A stretch of 42,538 bases of DNA, from contig JAHOYU010000072.1 in the NCBI GenBank assembly GCA_019038625.1, positions 1-42,538 on the forward strand. The letters are read 5' to 3'. The DNA comes from Candidatus Latescibacterota bacterium. Lineage in GTDB: Bacteria; Krumholzibacteriota; Krumholzibacteriia; Krumholzibacteriales; Krumholzibacteriaceae. The translations under genes were made by a program, and so were the position numbers. The notes under the pieces are model-generated. The model was not told the origin of the DNA. It saw only the letters and a program-made list of their open reading frames with translations, and did no database searches. Shown piece after piece: positions 15,958 to 24,299 of the stretch (within the stretch, counting starts at the first letter, position 1; the number at the start of each line of letters is the position of its first letter).

Positions 15958-18240
15958 TTGAAACGAAGTGGATCAGTGTTTGGGCTTATGTGTGCGTGCA
16001 TTTTTCTTTTTGGCACCTGTGTCGTTCACGGGCAACCGAATGGATCAATCGTCGGATCTGGCACCTATGTCGTTGTGGAGCCAGCATCTCTCGACAGTCT
16101 CGTGGCGATTGCCGGGGGAGGGGAACACAGTCTGGCGCTCAGTTCCGATGGGTCTATCGTCGCGTGGGGGGCTAACATATCTGTCCAGTGCAACACTCCT
16201 GCTCCAAACGAGGACTTTATTGCGATATCAGGTGGGTGGGCCCACTCCCTTGGGCTCAGATCAGACGGGACGATAGGGGCCTGTGGATGGAACTATTACG
16301 GCCAGTGCAATATCCCCGCGCCGAACGAGGGTTTTGTTGCGATCGCCGCGGGAGAGGGACACAGTATGGGCCTCGGATCCGACAGTACGATTGTCGTATG
16401 GGGTAATAATAGCTACAGCCAGCGCGATGTTCCTGTGCCGAACGAGGATTTCGTTGCGATCGCGGGGGGTGGAGAACATTGCCTGGGTCTGAAGACCGAT
16501 GGGACGATCGTCGCCTGGGGACGGAACCTGGATGTCCAGTGCAACGTTCCAGCACCGAACGAGGATTTTGTGGCAATTGCCGCTGGTGGTGAACACAGTC
16601 TGGGTCTCAAGTCAGACGGGACGATCGTTGCCTGGGGACAGAACGGCTATGGACAGTGTAACATCCCGGAGCCAAACACAGATTTCATCGAAATAGCCTC
16701 AGGTGGGGATCACAGTCTTGGCCTCAAGTCCGACGGGACGGTAGTGGCCTGGGGACGGAACGACTCCGATCAGTGTAACATCCCGGTGCCGAATGAGAAT
16801 TTTGCTTCGATCGCCGGTGGTGAGGGACACAGTATGGGTCTGCTGGCCAATGGAGGCGTCGTGATCTGGGGATCAAACACTTCTGGCCAGTGCAACGTTC
16901 CCGTTTCAAACGAGGGCTTTGTGGATGTCGCCGGTGGCCAGTATCACACCCTGGGCCTTAAGGCCGATGGGATAGTAGTTGCCTGGGGACAGAACCATCA
17001 ATATCACCAGTGCGATGTTCCCCTGCCGAACTCTGACTTTGTTGATGTCACCTCACTGGGTAATCACAGCTTGGGGCTCAAGTCGGATGGGACCGTCGTA
17101 GCATGGGGGTACAACGATTTCGGCCAGTGCAACGTTCCCGAGCCGAATGACAGCTTTATAGTAATCGATGCTGGGGGAAGGCACAGCCTTGGTCTCAGGC
17201 CAGGAGGGACGATCGTGGCATGGGGGGACAATGGTTCTGGTCAGTGCAATATTCCAGCGCCGAACGTAGACTTTTTAGCTATCAGCGGGGGCGCGTCTCA
17301 CAGTCTTGGCCTGAAGGCCGATGGGACGATCATGGCCTGGGGGAACAACAACTATGGCCAGTGCGTCGTTCCTGCACCGAACGAAAGTTTCATAGCGGTA
17401 GCCGGGGGATATTCTCACAGCCTTGGCCTGAAGACTGATGGGACGATCGTGGCCTGGGGGAGTAACACCTCTGGCCAGTGCAATGTCCCAGCGCCGAACG
17501 AGGGTTTCGTCACGGTCGTATGTGGCGCGCACCATAGCCTGGGTCTAAAAGCCGACGCGACGATCGTGGCCTGGGGAATGAATGCTTATGGCCAGTGCGA
17601 CATGCCGGCTCTGAGCGAAGGTTTTGCATATGTCACAGCAGGATACCATCACAGTCTTGGATTGAATCGCGCGGAACTTATTGCGGTCGCATTCAGCAGT
17701 ATCGCCGCTGACTCCGAAGAAGGGGCAATAACGGTCCACTGGGAAGTTCAGGCTGATGAGGCGTTAAGCGGATTTCGACTGTATCGTGCTCCGATGCAGG
17801 GAGAGTTCTGTTGCATAACAGACATCCCGCTTTCTCCGTGCACGAGAACATTCGAAGACAGGACGATCGAGCCGGGGATGGAGTATCGTTACATGGTAGC
17901 GGTTTTGACGACGGATGGTCGTGAGATCCGTTCACTCGAGGTGACCGCCCATAGTATCGCTCCGCCACTGGCGCTTGGCCAGAACGTCCCCAATCCTTTC
18001 AATCCTCGAACGACAATCAGGTTTTCCGTGCCGGGTTCTCAGCACGTAGGGATCAATATCTACGACCCCGCGGGGCGTCTTGTGATGAAGCTCGTTGATA
18101 AACAGATGGAGGCAGGCAGTCATCAGATCGAGTGGGACGGCAGGGACAGCAGAGGGCGAGCTGTAGCTTCTGGTGTGTATTTCTACCGATTGACAGTGGG
18201 CAAGGAGACATCTACGAAAAAGATGATACTGTTGAAATAG
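15958..18240 (+). CDS. Secreted RCC1-like repeat protein with FlgD-like C-terminal domain
   Basis: The product is 760 residues with a TTG start, and AGGGGGA about seven bases upstream supports it. A signal peptide (MKRSGSVFGLMCACIFLFG...VVHG) is followed by 13 complete and one partial 39-residue repeats (residues about 49-570). The repeat pattern is HSLGLKSDGTIVAWG then N-x-x-GQCN-x-P-x-PN-x-x-F, matching the RCC1/BNR-like beta-propeller blade; each repeat carries a near-invariant Cys. A fibronectin-III-like domain follows (about 577-665), then a C-terminal FlgD-like Ig domain. The latter opens LGQNVPNPFNPRTTIRFSV, contains DGRDSRGRAVASGVYFYRL and ends KKMILLK. The C-terminal type is common on exported proteins of FCB-related candidate phyla and may serve in sorting or anchoring. 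Thirteen blades suggest two seven-blade propellers. No enzyme motif was seen; a binding or adhesion role is a guess. Confidence 0.88.
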   Translation: MKRSGSVFGLMCACIFLFGTCVVHGQPNGSIVGSGTYVVVEPASLDSLVAIAGGGEHSLALSSDGSIVAWGANISVQCNTPAPNEDFIAISGGWAHSLGLRSDGTIGACGWNYYGQCNIPAPNEGFVAIAAGEGHSMGLGSDSTIVVWGNNSYSQRDVPVPNEDFVAIAGGGEHCLGLKTDGTIVAWGRNLDVQCNVPAPNEDFVAIAAGGEHSLGLKSDGTIVAWGQNGYGQCNIPEPNTDFIEIASGGDHSLGLKSDGTVVAWGRNDSDQCNIPVPNENFASIAGGEGHSMGLLANGGVVIWGSNTSGQCNVPVSNEGFVDVAGGQYHTLGLKADGIVVAWGQNHQYHQCDVPLPNSDFVDVTSLGNHSLGLKSDGTVVAWGYNDFGQCNVPEPNDSFIVIDAGGRHSLGLRPGGTIVAWGDNGSGQCNIPAPNVDFLAISGGASHSLGLKADGTIMAWGNNNYGQCVVPAPNESFIAVAGGYSHSLGLKTDGTIVAWGSNTSGQCNVPAPNEGFVTVVCGAHHSLGLKADATIVAWGMNAYGQCDMPALSEGFAYVTAGYHHSLGLNRAELIAVAFSSIAADSEEGAITVHWEVQADEALSGFRLYRAPMQGEFCCITDIPLSPCTRTFEDRTIEPGMEYRYMVAVLTTDGREIRSLEVTAHSIAPPLALGQNVPNPFNPRTTIRFSVPGSQHVGINIYDPAGRLVMKLVDKQMEAGSHQIEWDGRDSRGRAVASGVYFYRLTVGKETSTKKMILLK
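16102..17667 (+). repeat. Thirteen and a half tandem 117-bp coding repeats
   Basis: The units encode 39 residues each (unit 8 has 40), and all lie in frame inside the RCC1-like gene. Words such as GACGGGACGATCGT and TGGGGA recur at the same phase. The copies are diverged at third positions, so this is an old array rather than a fresh amplification. Confidence 0.9.
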
Positions 18241-18274
18241 TATCCGCCACTTGAAGATGAAAGCAGGCAATAAA

Positions 18275-19051
18275 ATGATAATTAAACGAAATTTTTTCAT
18301 TCTGATTGTCTTGATGTTTGCCCTGCCAGTGGCTGGACAAGATATAGTAAAGGGTGATTCTTCGATGGTCCTTATCCCATCAGGAGAATTCATAATGGGG
18401 AAAGATTCTGAAAGAGGATACGATTTCAGCCCTGCACACAAAGTGATAGTCGATCCTTTTTTCATGGATAAACACGAAGTCACAAATGGAGAGTATCTTC
18501 TCTTTTGCGAATCGACTGGTCATAATCTTCCTGAATTCTGGAATACAGATCTTTTCAGAAGTGGGGAAGATTATTCAGACTACCCTGTCATCGGGATAAG
18601 CTGGGGGAGTGCAAAAAAGTATGCGGAATGGGCGGGAAAGAGATTGCCGACAGAAGCAGAATGGGAATATGCGGCGCGGGGCGGCTTGATCGACAAGGAT
18701 TATCCGAATGGCGATGAGTGGACAAAAGAGAGAGCCAGGCAGGATGCTACAGGCTGGAAAAACCTGGTCGAACCAGTGGGAAAGTATGAACCAAATGGAT
18801 ATGGACTTTACGATATGGGGGGGAATGTCTGGGAGTGGGTCTCTGACAGGTATTCAGGAGATTATTATAAAATCAGCCCTTCGGATAATCCTGCCGGGCC
18901 AGAGGATGGAAGTTTTCGTGTGATAAGAAGTGGGAGCTGGCATTCCGGGCCGATGTGCAAAAAAGTATATTTTCGAAAGGGCTTGCCGGGTAACTGGTGT
19001 GATTTCGCTGTCGGGTTCAGATGTGCAAAAGACATTAGAGGTGCTGAGTGA
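18275..19051 (+). CDS. Exported SUMF1/formylglycine-generating-enzyme-fold protein
   Basis: The product is 258 residues from ATG 18275, which gives the signal peptide MIIKRNFFILIVLMFALPVAGQ; a TTG at 18251 and an ATG at 18257 are alternatives. The fold is marked by MVLIPSGEFIMGKDSE near the N-terminus of the mature protein, DKHEVTNGEYLLFC, YPVIGISWGSAKKYAEWAGKRLPTEAEWEYAARGG, GLYDMGGNVWEWVSDRY, and a final RSGSWHS...GFRC. In true formylglycine-generating enzymes a Cys pair sits just after the GSW block. Here the first position is Ser (WHS), and Cys appears only later (GPMC). Genuine sulfatase activation is therefore doubtful and a lectin-like or other role is more likely. The VOC gene overlaps its stop by one base. 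Confidence 0.88.
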   Translation: MIIKRNFFILIVLMFALPVAGQDIVKGDSSMVLIPSGEFIMGKDSERGYDFSPAHKVIVDPFFMDKHEVTNGEYLLFCESTGHNLPEFWNTDLFRSGEDYSDYPVIGISWGSAKKYAEWAGKRLPTEAEWEYAARGGLIDKDYPNGDEWTKERARQDATGWKNLVEPVGKYEPNGYGLYDMGGNVWEWVSDRYSGDYYKISPSDNPAGPEDGSFRVIRSGSWHSGPMCKKVYFRKGLPGNWCDFAVGFRCAKDIRGAE

Positions 19052-19383
19052 TGAAGTATCATCATCTGGGAATTCCGACAGGCGACCACAAGCCGGACGA
19101 AGTGTACCTCGAGCGATTCAAGATGTACTGTACCGATCATGAGAGTAATCCTTTCGGGATCCAGTGGATGCGTTTCGAGCCTGATTGTCCGTTCCCTGAA
19201 ATCGTAAAGACCGTTCCTCACGTAGCATTTGAAGTGGATGATCTCGCCGTGGCTTTGACAGGACAAGAGATTCTGATCAAACCGAATAGCCCCTCGGATG
19301 GGGTACTGGTGGCGTTTGTCCTGTGTGATGGAGTCCCCGTGGAATTCCTGCAGTTTGTAAAAAAAATGAAAATATCAACCTGA
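19051..19383 (+). CDS. VOC-superfamily (glyoxalase/bleomycin-resistance-like) small protein
   Basis: The product is 110 residues from ATG 19051, in a TGATG overlap with the preceding stop; a GTG one codon earlier is also possible. It opens MKYHHLGIPTGD, the usual first beta-strand with a metal-ligand His. The central VPHVAFEVDDLAVALTGQEI and the terminal DGVPVEFLQFV carry the typical second His and the terminal Glu. The family uses paired beta-alpha-beta-beta-beta modules with a divalent metal to isomerise, cleave or bind small molecules. The length of about 110 fits a single VOC protein working as a dimer. Its substrate is unknown; a neighbour-based clue is lacking. Confidence 0.8.
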   Translation: MKYHHLGIPTGDHKPDEVYLERFKMYCTDHESNPFGIQWMRFEPDCPFPEIVKTVPHVAFEVDDLAVALTGQEILIKPNSPSDGVLVAFVLCDGVPVEFLQFVKKMKIST

Positions 19384-19397
19384 CCCGGACGGCAGAG

Positions 19398-19919
19398 TTG
19401 GAAACTTTCACCGAACCTAAAGAACTCGTCAATAATCCCCGCTATCCTGAGCAGAGACAGGAAAGCCTGGCGGCTCTCGATGAGAGCATGATCGACATTC
19501 CCATCAGGGGACTGATTAATGATATTAACAGCGTAAACTGTTGTTTTACTCTGCAATGCTGCTATGGACATTTTGTCTACAACAGTCAGAATGATACTCA
19601 TAATTTTGAACCTTTGCCTCATACTGTGGAAATCGATCAGGTAGAGTACAGGATCGCCTACATCGCCTTTTGTATTGAGAACAGTGCTTCAGGAAGAAGC
19701 TTGATTACCTCTCTTGAAAGGATCACAAAGATCGATCCGGATAACATACAATTCTGCAGCGCGGGGTGGTTCTGGGAAAGACAGGTCAATTCCTACGCGT
19801 TGCAGGTGGAACCGGACAGGGCAAAGCATAAAGATGAGGTCATGCTCGATTACAGAGAGGCGATGCGGGTGGAACAGATCCGAAATGAATTCTTTGTTCG
19901 ACTGAGGGAACTGTTTTAA
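19398..19919 (+). CDS. Conserved-looking protein of unknown function
   Basis: The product is 173 residues from a TTG at 19398. No ATG occurs before codon 31, and the upstream ribosome site is weak, so the start is uncertain. The most notable stretch is INSVNCCFTLQCCYGHFVY (about 43-61), with two Cys pairs and a His. Later come YRIAYIAFCIENSASGRSLI and IQFCSAGWFWERQVNSYALQVEP. The C-terminal third is a charged helix. The Cys pairs could bind metal or be redox-active, but I do not recognise the family. It follows the VOC gene by 14 bases and would be co-transcribed with it and the FGE-fold gene. No signal peptide is visible, so it is probably cytoplasmic. Confidence 0.7.
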   Translation: METFTEPKELVNNPRYPEQRQESLAALDESMIDIPIRGLINDINSVNCCFTLQCCYGHFVYNSQNDTHNFEPLPHTVEIDQVEYRIAYIAFCIENSASGRSLITSLERITKIDPDNIQFCSAGWFWERQVNSYALQVEPDRAKHKDEVMLDYREAMRVEQIRNEFFVRLRELF

Positions 19920-19975
19920 ATATACTTGTCAATTTTCCGGTAGCAGGCCAATAACGGCGATGTTAGATTGCCCAT

Positions 19976-21037
19976 ATGAAGAAACTGACATTTCAGCAAA
20001 AATATGACGCGATCGGCAATAAAGACACTTTCTATGAGGGTGTGTTTATAACAGCCGTCAAAACGACAGGGATATTCTGCCGACCTTCATGCAGAGCAAG
20101 AAAACCAAAATCTGAGAACGTGATATTCTTCGATACCGCTCAGGAAGCTCTCCAGAATGGATTCCGGCCCTGCAAGGTCTGCCGGCCGATGGAAAAGCTC
20201 GATGTGACGCCGGGATATATCAAAGATATTATAAAAGAACTTCACCAAGACCCATACCTGAGGATCCGGGATGAGGATCTGAGAGAACGAGGTGTCGAGC
20301 CGAGCCAGATACGAAGATGGTTCAAAAAACATCATAATCTGACTTTTCATACATATCAGAGGATGCTGCGCATCAACTCAGCTTTTAACAGTATCAACAG
20401 GGGTGAGACTATTACAAACTCGGCCTTTGACAGTGGCTATGAATCGCTCAGTGGATTCAATGAAAGTTACAGCTCCATTTTTGGAGCGTCTCCTACGAAT
20501 GCCGGTGAAAAATCTGTCCTGAATATCGTTCGTTTCACAACTCCGATAGGACCCATGTTTGCGTGCGCCAGCGGCGAGGGAATCTGCCTGCTGGACTTTA
20601 CCGATCGCAGAATGCTGGAAACCGAGTTCAAGGATCTGCGTAAACGACTGAACGCGGTGATCCTTCCAGGAGGAAACCGGCATCTGGATCATGTCCAGTC
20701 AGAGATGCAGGAATACTTCGATGGAACGAGAAAGTCATTTTCAGTTCCACTGCATACTCCGGGAACTGATTTTCAGAATTCTGTATGGAAGATCCTTCAG
20801 GAGATCCCTTACGGAGAGACACGCTCATACAAGCAACAGGCCATCGCTATCGGAAACCCGAAAGCAGTCAGGGCTGTAGCGTCGGCTAACGGGTATAATA
20901 GAGTCGGTATAATAATCCCATGCCATCGGGTCATCGGCTCCGATGGAAGCCTGACCGGCTACGGGGGAGGACTGCACAGAAAAAAATGGCTGCTTGATTT
21001 TGAGAAGGCTAATCTTGCTGATTCAAATGACATCTAG
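19976..21037 (+). CDS. ada: Ada: methylphosphotriester/O6-methylguanine-DNA methyltransferase and transcriptional activator
   Basis: The product is 353 residues, the usual length. Domain order is the Ada zinc domain with GIFCRPSC...FRPCKVC (C35, C39, C66, C69), then an AraC-type helix-turn-helix (about 80-172), then the methyltransferase domain. The last has IIPCHRVIG with the acceptor Cys at about 316 and the preceding YGETRSYKQQAIAIGNPKAVRAVASANGYN block. C35 takes a methyl group from phosphotriesters, converting Ada into an activator, and C316 repairs O6-methylguanine. Upstream is a possible TTGTCA (19926) and AATAAC (19950) pair 18 bases apart; no clear Ada box was found. The ribosome site is weak. 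Its 3' end overlaps by four bases the end of the convergent DUF5916 gene. Confidence 0.96.
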   Translation: MKKLTFQQKYDAIGNKDTFYEGVFITAVKTTGIFCRPSCRARKPKSENVIFFDTAQEALQNGFRPCKVCRPMEKLDVTPGYIKDIIKELHQDPYLRIRDEDLRERGVEPSQIRRWFKKHHNLTFHTYQRMLRINSAFNSINRGETITNSAFDSGYESLSGFNESYSSIFGASPTNAGEKSVLNIVRFTTPIGPMFACASGEGICLLDFTDRRMLETEFKDLRKRLNAVILPGGNRHLDHVQSEMQEYFDGTRKSFSVPLHTPGTDFQNSVWKILQEIPYGETRSYKQQAIAIGNPKAVRAVASANGYNRVGIIIPCHRVIGSDGSLTGYGGGLHRKKWLLDFEKANLADSNDI

Positions 21038-23046
21038 AACACATGCGTGAATTTCAGGAAAATCGTGTTTCCCTGCTCCGAGCGTTGGCCGAATCCTGCG
21101 GTGCCTCTTTGAAATGCCAGTTGAATCGATCCAAAAGGTGGCTGATATCGATAGACGAAAACAGCCTGAAGGTTTGTGCGATCGATAGACGAATTAGTCT
21201 GAAAAAATACGCGCAAAAACAGGTCTTTTGTGAAAAACTGATTTGCTTTCAAAACGTTTATCCAGGTGCTTTCTGACTCAGGGTCCGGGTCCAGGATCAA
21301 CCGCTGAAACTCATACTTGAGCGAGAGACTGGATGTGACTTTGTATCCCGTCTCAACATTCCAGAGATGGAAATCTGAGTCGAAGTTCCTGCCAAACTCG
21401 TAGCCGACCTCTGCCGACTGGAACTCCCGGGTGTTATATCCTGCCGTGATTCCTGCCTGCCTGTTTCGAAAGTCCTTTTCGAATTTCTTGAATTCCTCGG
21501 TATACTCGACTTCGAAACCAAAGCGATTATGCAGGTCGATCTCGATGGATTGATCGATCTGCCAGCTTCGGAGGGTTCCATCCTGCCCCCAGTATATATT
21601 GTAATTGGATGAGTATTGTGTGCGTTCCAGTGTGCCGTCACTGAAACGGACTTTCTCTATGGCACTGTCGATCTCGCGCCGGTTGTCGTCACGCATGTAA
21701 CCGATAGCATTGATGTTCTCTGCCACCTGATCTCCGATATGAGTATATCGAACATGAAAATGACCTGTCGGCGAATCATATGAGGGGCGAATGAAATATG
21801 CCCAGGTATCACCATCACCCTGGCCGTAGCTTTTGACTAGTTGTGTAGTCATTCCCAGGGTCCTGGTAAAAAACAGCGTTGCGTCGGCGCTTGCCGAGCC
21901 TTGATTGTTGCCATTGAGTGCTCGATCAGCAGCCATAAATGAAACATTGGACGAACCCAGGATGTCTCTCTGGACCCGTGCTACAGAGTATGTTGCTTCA
22001 TCCTGGTCATCCAGAGGATCGGAAATGGCGGAAAGCGCCGCGAAGGTCCATGGTCCCTGTTTCCCCAGAATCTTTCCTCCGACCCTTATATCGGGAATGC
22101 GCCGCGAGTAAAATGTGCGGATACGTTGCCTGAAAAGCTCATTACCTTCTATAAAAAACTGGCGTTTCTCTGGCAGGAACAGTTCGAATCGAGACAGGTT
22201 TATCTGCTCCTGATCAGCCTCGATGGTCGCGAAATCCGGATTGACGGTCAGATATGCTGCTGTTTTCGGCGTGAGGGCGTAACGGATGTCAATGCCCGCA
22301 TCCAGTTCACCCTTCTGTTTCTCCTCAAATCGGGAAAGGCCGTATGGGATGATCTGATGCCGCCGGGTGGGTGGAGGTATGTTCAGCTCGACGAGGGTGC
22401 CTGCCTGTGAAATACGAAAGCGATTGTCCAGCGGACCTGACCAGAAACTGACTTCCAGATCCCGGCGCTCGGACCTGCCGAAATTAATTCCCCAGGTCAC
22501 AGATTCCCCAGCATTGTATTTCAGTGAAGTGAAGGGGATAGCGATCTCAACCATCCAGCCTGTCTCCGTGCGGTGCGCCGCGGATCGCCAAGGCGCATCC
22601 CATGTGTTGTCCAGCGTTCTGCCATCGTCGCCGATCCGTCCGTCCGTTTGAGTGCCGAGGGCATTGGTCATGAAATAGTAAGCCGTTCGCCGGTCATTAT
22701 ATGTATCGAGCACTAGGATCACCGCGTCATCGTTGAAAAGGTCAGCATCCCGCCTCGTCAACTGTGCGGTAGGAGGCTCCGTATCACTGAGATAGAATGC
22801 GACATAGAGATGTTCCGAATCGTACACCACCATCGCACGAGTAATATTTCCCGATGGTTGTCCATGTTTCGGTTCGTACTGTATAAAATCCCGGGCGACG
22901 GGAGCATTCTCCCAGACTTTTTCATCAATGATCCCATCAATTACAGGTGGAGTTATAGTCCTGGCAGTTTTAAGCACAAATGACTGATCCGCTAAGGCGG
23001 GACTGGATAACGCGAGCAGGATCAGCAAAAGGTGTATTTTTCTCAT
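21034..23046 (-). CDS. CBM9-like plus DUF5916 outer-membrane protein
   Basis: The product is 670 residues with a signal peptide MRKIHLLLILLALSSPALA. Residues about 25-200 match a family-9 carbohydrate-binding-like beta-sandwich: PPVIDGIIDEKVWENAP, then MVVYDSEHLYVAFYLSDTEP and GWMVEIAIPFTSL. The rest is DUF5916-like: LTVNPDFATIEADQEQINLSRFELFLPEKRQFFIEGNELF, then many alternating aromatic strands to a C-terminal FLKFTHVF with terminal Phe. It is probably an outer-membrane barrel with a periplasmic or surface sugar-binding-like head. Genes of this type are often linked to polysaccharide or peptide use, but no hydrolase or TonB partner is adjacent here. The ribosome site is weak. The stop overlaps ada by four bases in convergent orientation. 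Confidence 0.88.
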   Translation of the reverse strand: MRKIHLLLILLALSSPALADQSFVLKTARTITPPVIDGIIDEKVWENAPVARDFIQYEPKHGQPSGNITRAMVVYDSEHLYVAFYLSDTEPPTAQLTRRDADLFNDDAVILVLDTYNDRRTAYYFMTNALGTQTDGRIGDDGRTLDNTWDAPWRSAAHRTETGWMVEIAIPFTSLKYNAGESVTWGINFGRSERRDLEVSFWSGPLDNRFRISQAGTLVELNIPPPTRRHQIIPYGLSRFEEKQKGELDAGIDIRYALTPKTAAYLTVNPDFATIEADQEQINLSRFELFLPEKRQFFIEGNELFRQRIRTFYSRRIPDIRVGGKILGKQGPWTFAALSAISDPLDDQDEATYSVARVQRDILGSSNVSFMAADRALNGNNQGSASADATLFFTRTLGMTTQLVKSYGQGDGDTWAYFIRPSYDSPTGHFHVRYTHIGDQVAENINAIGYMRDDNRREIDSAIEKVRFSDGTLERTQYSSNYNIYWGQDGTLRSWQIDQSIEIDLHNRFGFEVEYTEEFKKFEKDFRNRQAGITAGYNTREFQSAEVGYEFGRNFDSDFHLWNVETGYKVTSSLSLKYEFQRLILDPDPESESTWINVLKANQFFTKDLFLRVFFQTNSSIDRTNLQAVFVYRYQPPFGSIQLAFQRGTAGFGQRSEQGNTIFLKFTHVF

Positions 23047-23550
23047 ATTGTATCTGGCCTGGGTCGGGGAGTTATCGCATTACAGGAATCTATTCCACTT
23101 CATTTAAGTACTATACATGGCTCGTCTGATGGGGGCTGATTATAATCCCGGACTCTTTCTCAGTCAATGCGTTTGGGCTTTGTGGAGGAATGGTCAAGGC
23201 TGTGCTATTTCGTTAAATTATTGTCACGTGTACTTAACACGAACAAACTGTAAGGTTTCTTATCACCACCGGTGGCGGTAACGGTGTTGTCAGTTGGGTC
23301 GGAGATTGCTTGGTGCCCCGAGGGTCCGTAAAACCCTAATAATACTAATACTATCAGAAACACAATCAGAAATCGCGATTGACACAGGGCCTCGGTCTGA
23401 AATATCCTGTCCTTGTCTATTTCAGGTTATATGGATGGGGGGCGCAAGTCTGGTCCATGATAACCTCACAATGAATCGACAAGGGAAATCCGCTTGACAT
23501 CAATTCCGGTAGCATGATGGTAAAAGGAAAGTGGTGGCCGGGAAAGTCAT
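23047..23550. other. 504-base intergenic region between divergent genes
   Basis: No credible gene was found here; the 67-codon frame at 23294-23497 lacks a ribosome site and family features. The stretch contains two perfect TTGACA boxes, at 23379 and 23494. The first has TATCCT at 18 bases; the second has no good -10. A CACCGGTG palindrome lies near 23268 and the AT-rich direct words AATAATACTAATACTAT at 23338-23354. A small RNA cannot be excluded. Confidence 0.5.
23379..23408 (+). promoter_or_regulatory. Possible sigma-70 promoter upstream of the phosphatase gene
   Basis: TTGACA (23379-23384), an 18-base spacer, then TATCCT (23403-23408). It would give a leader of about 135 bases before the ATG at 23551. 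Confidence 0.35.
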
Positions 23551-24039
23551 ATGAATAACATGAACAAACTCAAAATAACCTTCCTCTGCACTGGCAACAC
23601 CTGCCGTAGTCCGATGGCCGAGGGTCTGCTTCGGGAGATGATGCCCGAGAGTTGGAAGGGCATGGTCGAGGTCTCTTCTGCCGGAGTGATTGCTTATGGA
23701 GAGTCGCCTGCGGCTATCGAGGGAGTTGAGGCTCTTCGGGAGAAGGGGATCGATATCAGCACTCATCGTTCCACTCTCCTGACGAGTGAGATCATCGAGA
23801 ACTCCGACCTGATTGTTACGATGGCCGGCAGCCACGCATCCACTGTTCTGGACATAGCTCCAGATGTTGCCGACAAGGTCCTTATCATAGGAACTCTCGA
23901 CCCGGACAGGGCCGACCCCGATATTTCAGACCCGGTCGGTCAGGGAATAGAGGTCTACAGGCAGACGAGGGACGAACTTGAGAAATTGATATTGCTCCTC
24001 ATAAGAGAGATCTCCTCCCGGTTCGATCTGGAAGCTTGA
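23551..24039 (+). CDS. Low-molecular-weight phosphatase (YwlE-like protein-arginine/tyrosine phosphatase)
   Basis: The product is 162 residues. The P-loop FLCTGNTCRSPMAEG (catalytic C13, R19) begins near the N-terminus, and the general-acid region is DPDISDPVGQGIEVYRQTRDELE. The Thr in GNTCRS is the feature that distinguishes YwlE-type protein-arginine phosphatases from tyrosine-specific relatives, which carry Ile there. The length fits. It would act in the cytoplasm on phosphorylated protein side chains. No arginine-kinase McsB or tyrosine-kinase gene is nearby, so the substrate class is inferred only from that residue. GGGAAAG stands about four bases before the ATG; a second in-frame ATG lies three codons later. 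Confidence 0.9.
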   Translation: MNNMNKLKITFLCTGNTCRSPMAEGLLREMMPESWKGMVEVSSAGVIAYGESPAAIEGVEALREKGIDISTHRSTLLTSEIIENSDLIVTMAGSHASTVLDIAPDVADKVLIIGTLDPDRADPDISDPVGQGIEVYRQTRDELEKLILLLIREISSRFDLEA

Positions 24040-24176
24040 TAACCGTGTATTTATCGACGCTGGATCACATGGCTTGTAATCTACTATCGTAATCTATTGC
24101 AAATCAATTTGTTACCCGATGCACACTTGAATTTTTCCGATATTCTGCAATTTTCGGCACAAAATGAAAATACTGG

Positions 24177-24206
24177 TTGCCGGATATGCTCCCATATTAC
24201 TATAAT
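24177..24206 (+). promoter_or_regulatory. Sigma-70 promoter of ilvE and possibly the genes after it
   Basis: TTGCCG (24177-24182), an 18-base spacer, then a perfect TATAAT (24201-24206). Start of transcription is expected near 24213, giving a leader of roughly 87 bases. Confidence 0.6.
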
Positions 24207-24216
24207 ATCAGGGATT

Positions 24217-24237
24217 GTCGGTCCCGGTGGGAACGAC
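24217..24237 (+). promoter_or_regulatory. Hairpin in the ilvE leader
   Basis: GTCG and TCCC (24217-24220, 24222-24225) pair with GGGA and CGAC (24229-24232, 24234-24237) around a GGT loop, with one G/A mismatch. AGG (24210-24212) and CCT (24238-24240) could extend it. It would lie at the very 5' end of the transcript, so it may protect the mRNA. No leader peptide rich in branched residues and no T-box signature was found. Confidence 0.4.
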
Positions 24238-24299
24238 CCTGTCCTCACCTGCCGATGATCCCGGGTGAATATTTTTTATAAGCCGAAAGGGAGTCTGCA

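Noticed and set aside
16102-17667. Regular repeats as a possible CRISPR array
   Set aside because: The 117-bp period is in frame, diverged at third positions, and encodes RCC1-like blades; no short identical repeats with unique spacers.
22184-22200. GTTCGAATC resembling a tRNA T-loop
   Set aside because: It lies inside the DUF5916 coding region and no cloverleaf can be drawn around it.
23294-23497. 67-codon frame in the 504-base gap
   Set aside because: No Shine-Dalgarno sequence and no recognisable protein features.
24217-24245. GGTGGGAACG in the ilvE leader as a T-box
   Set aside because: The T-box bulge AGGGTGGNACCGCG is not matched, no specifier loop was found, and the leader is too short.
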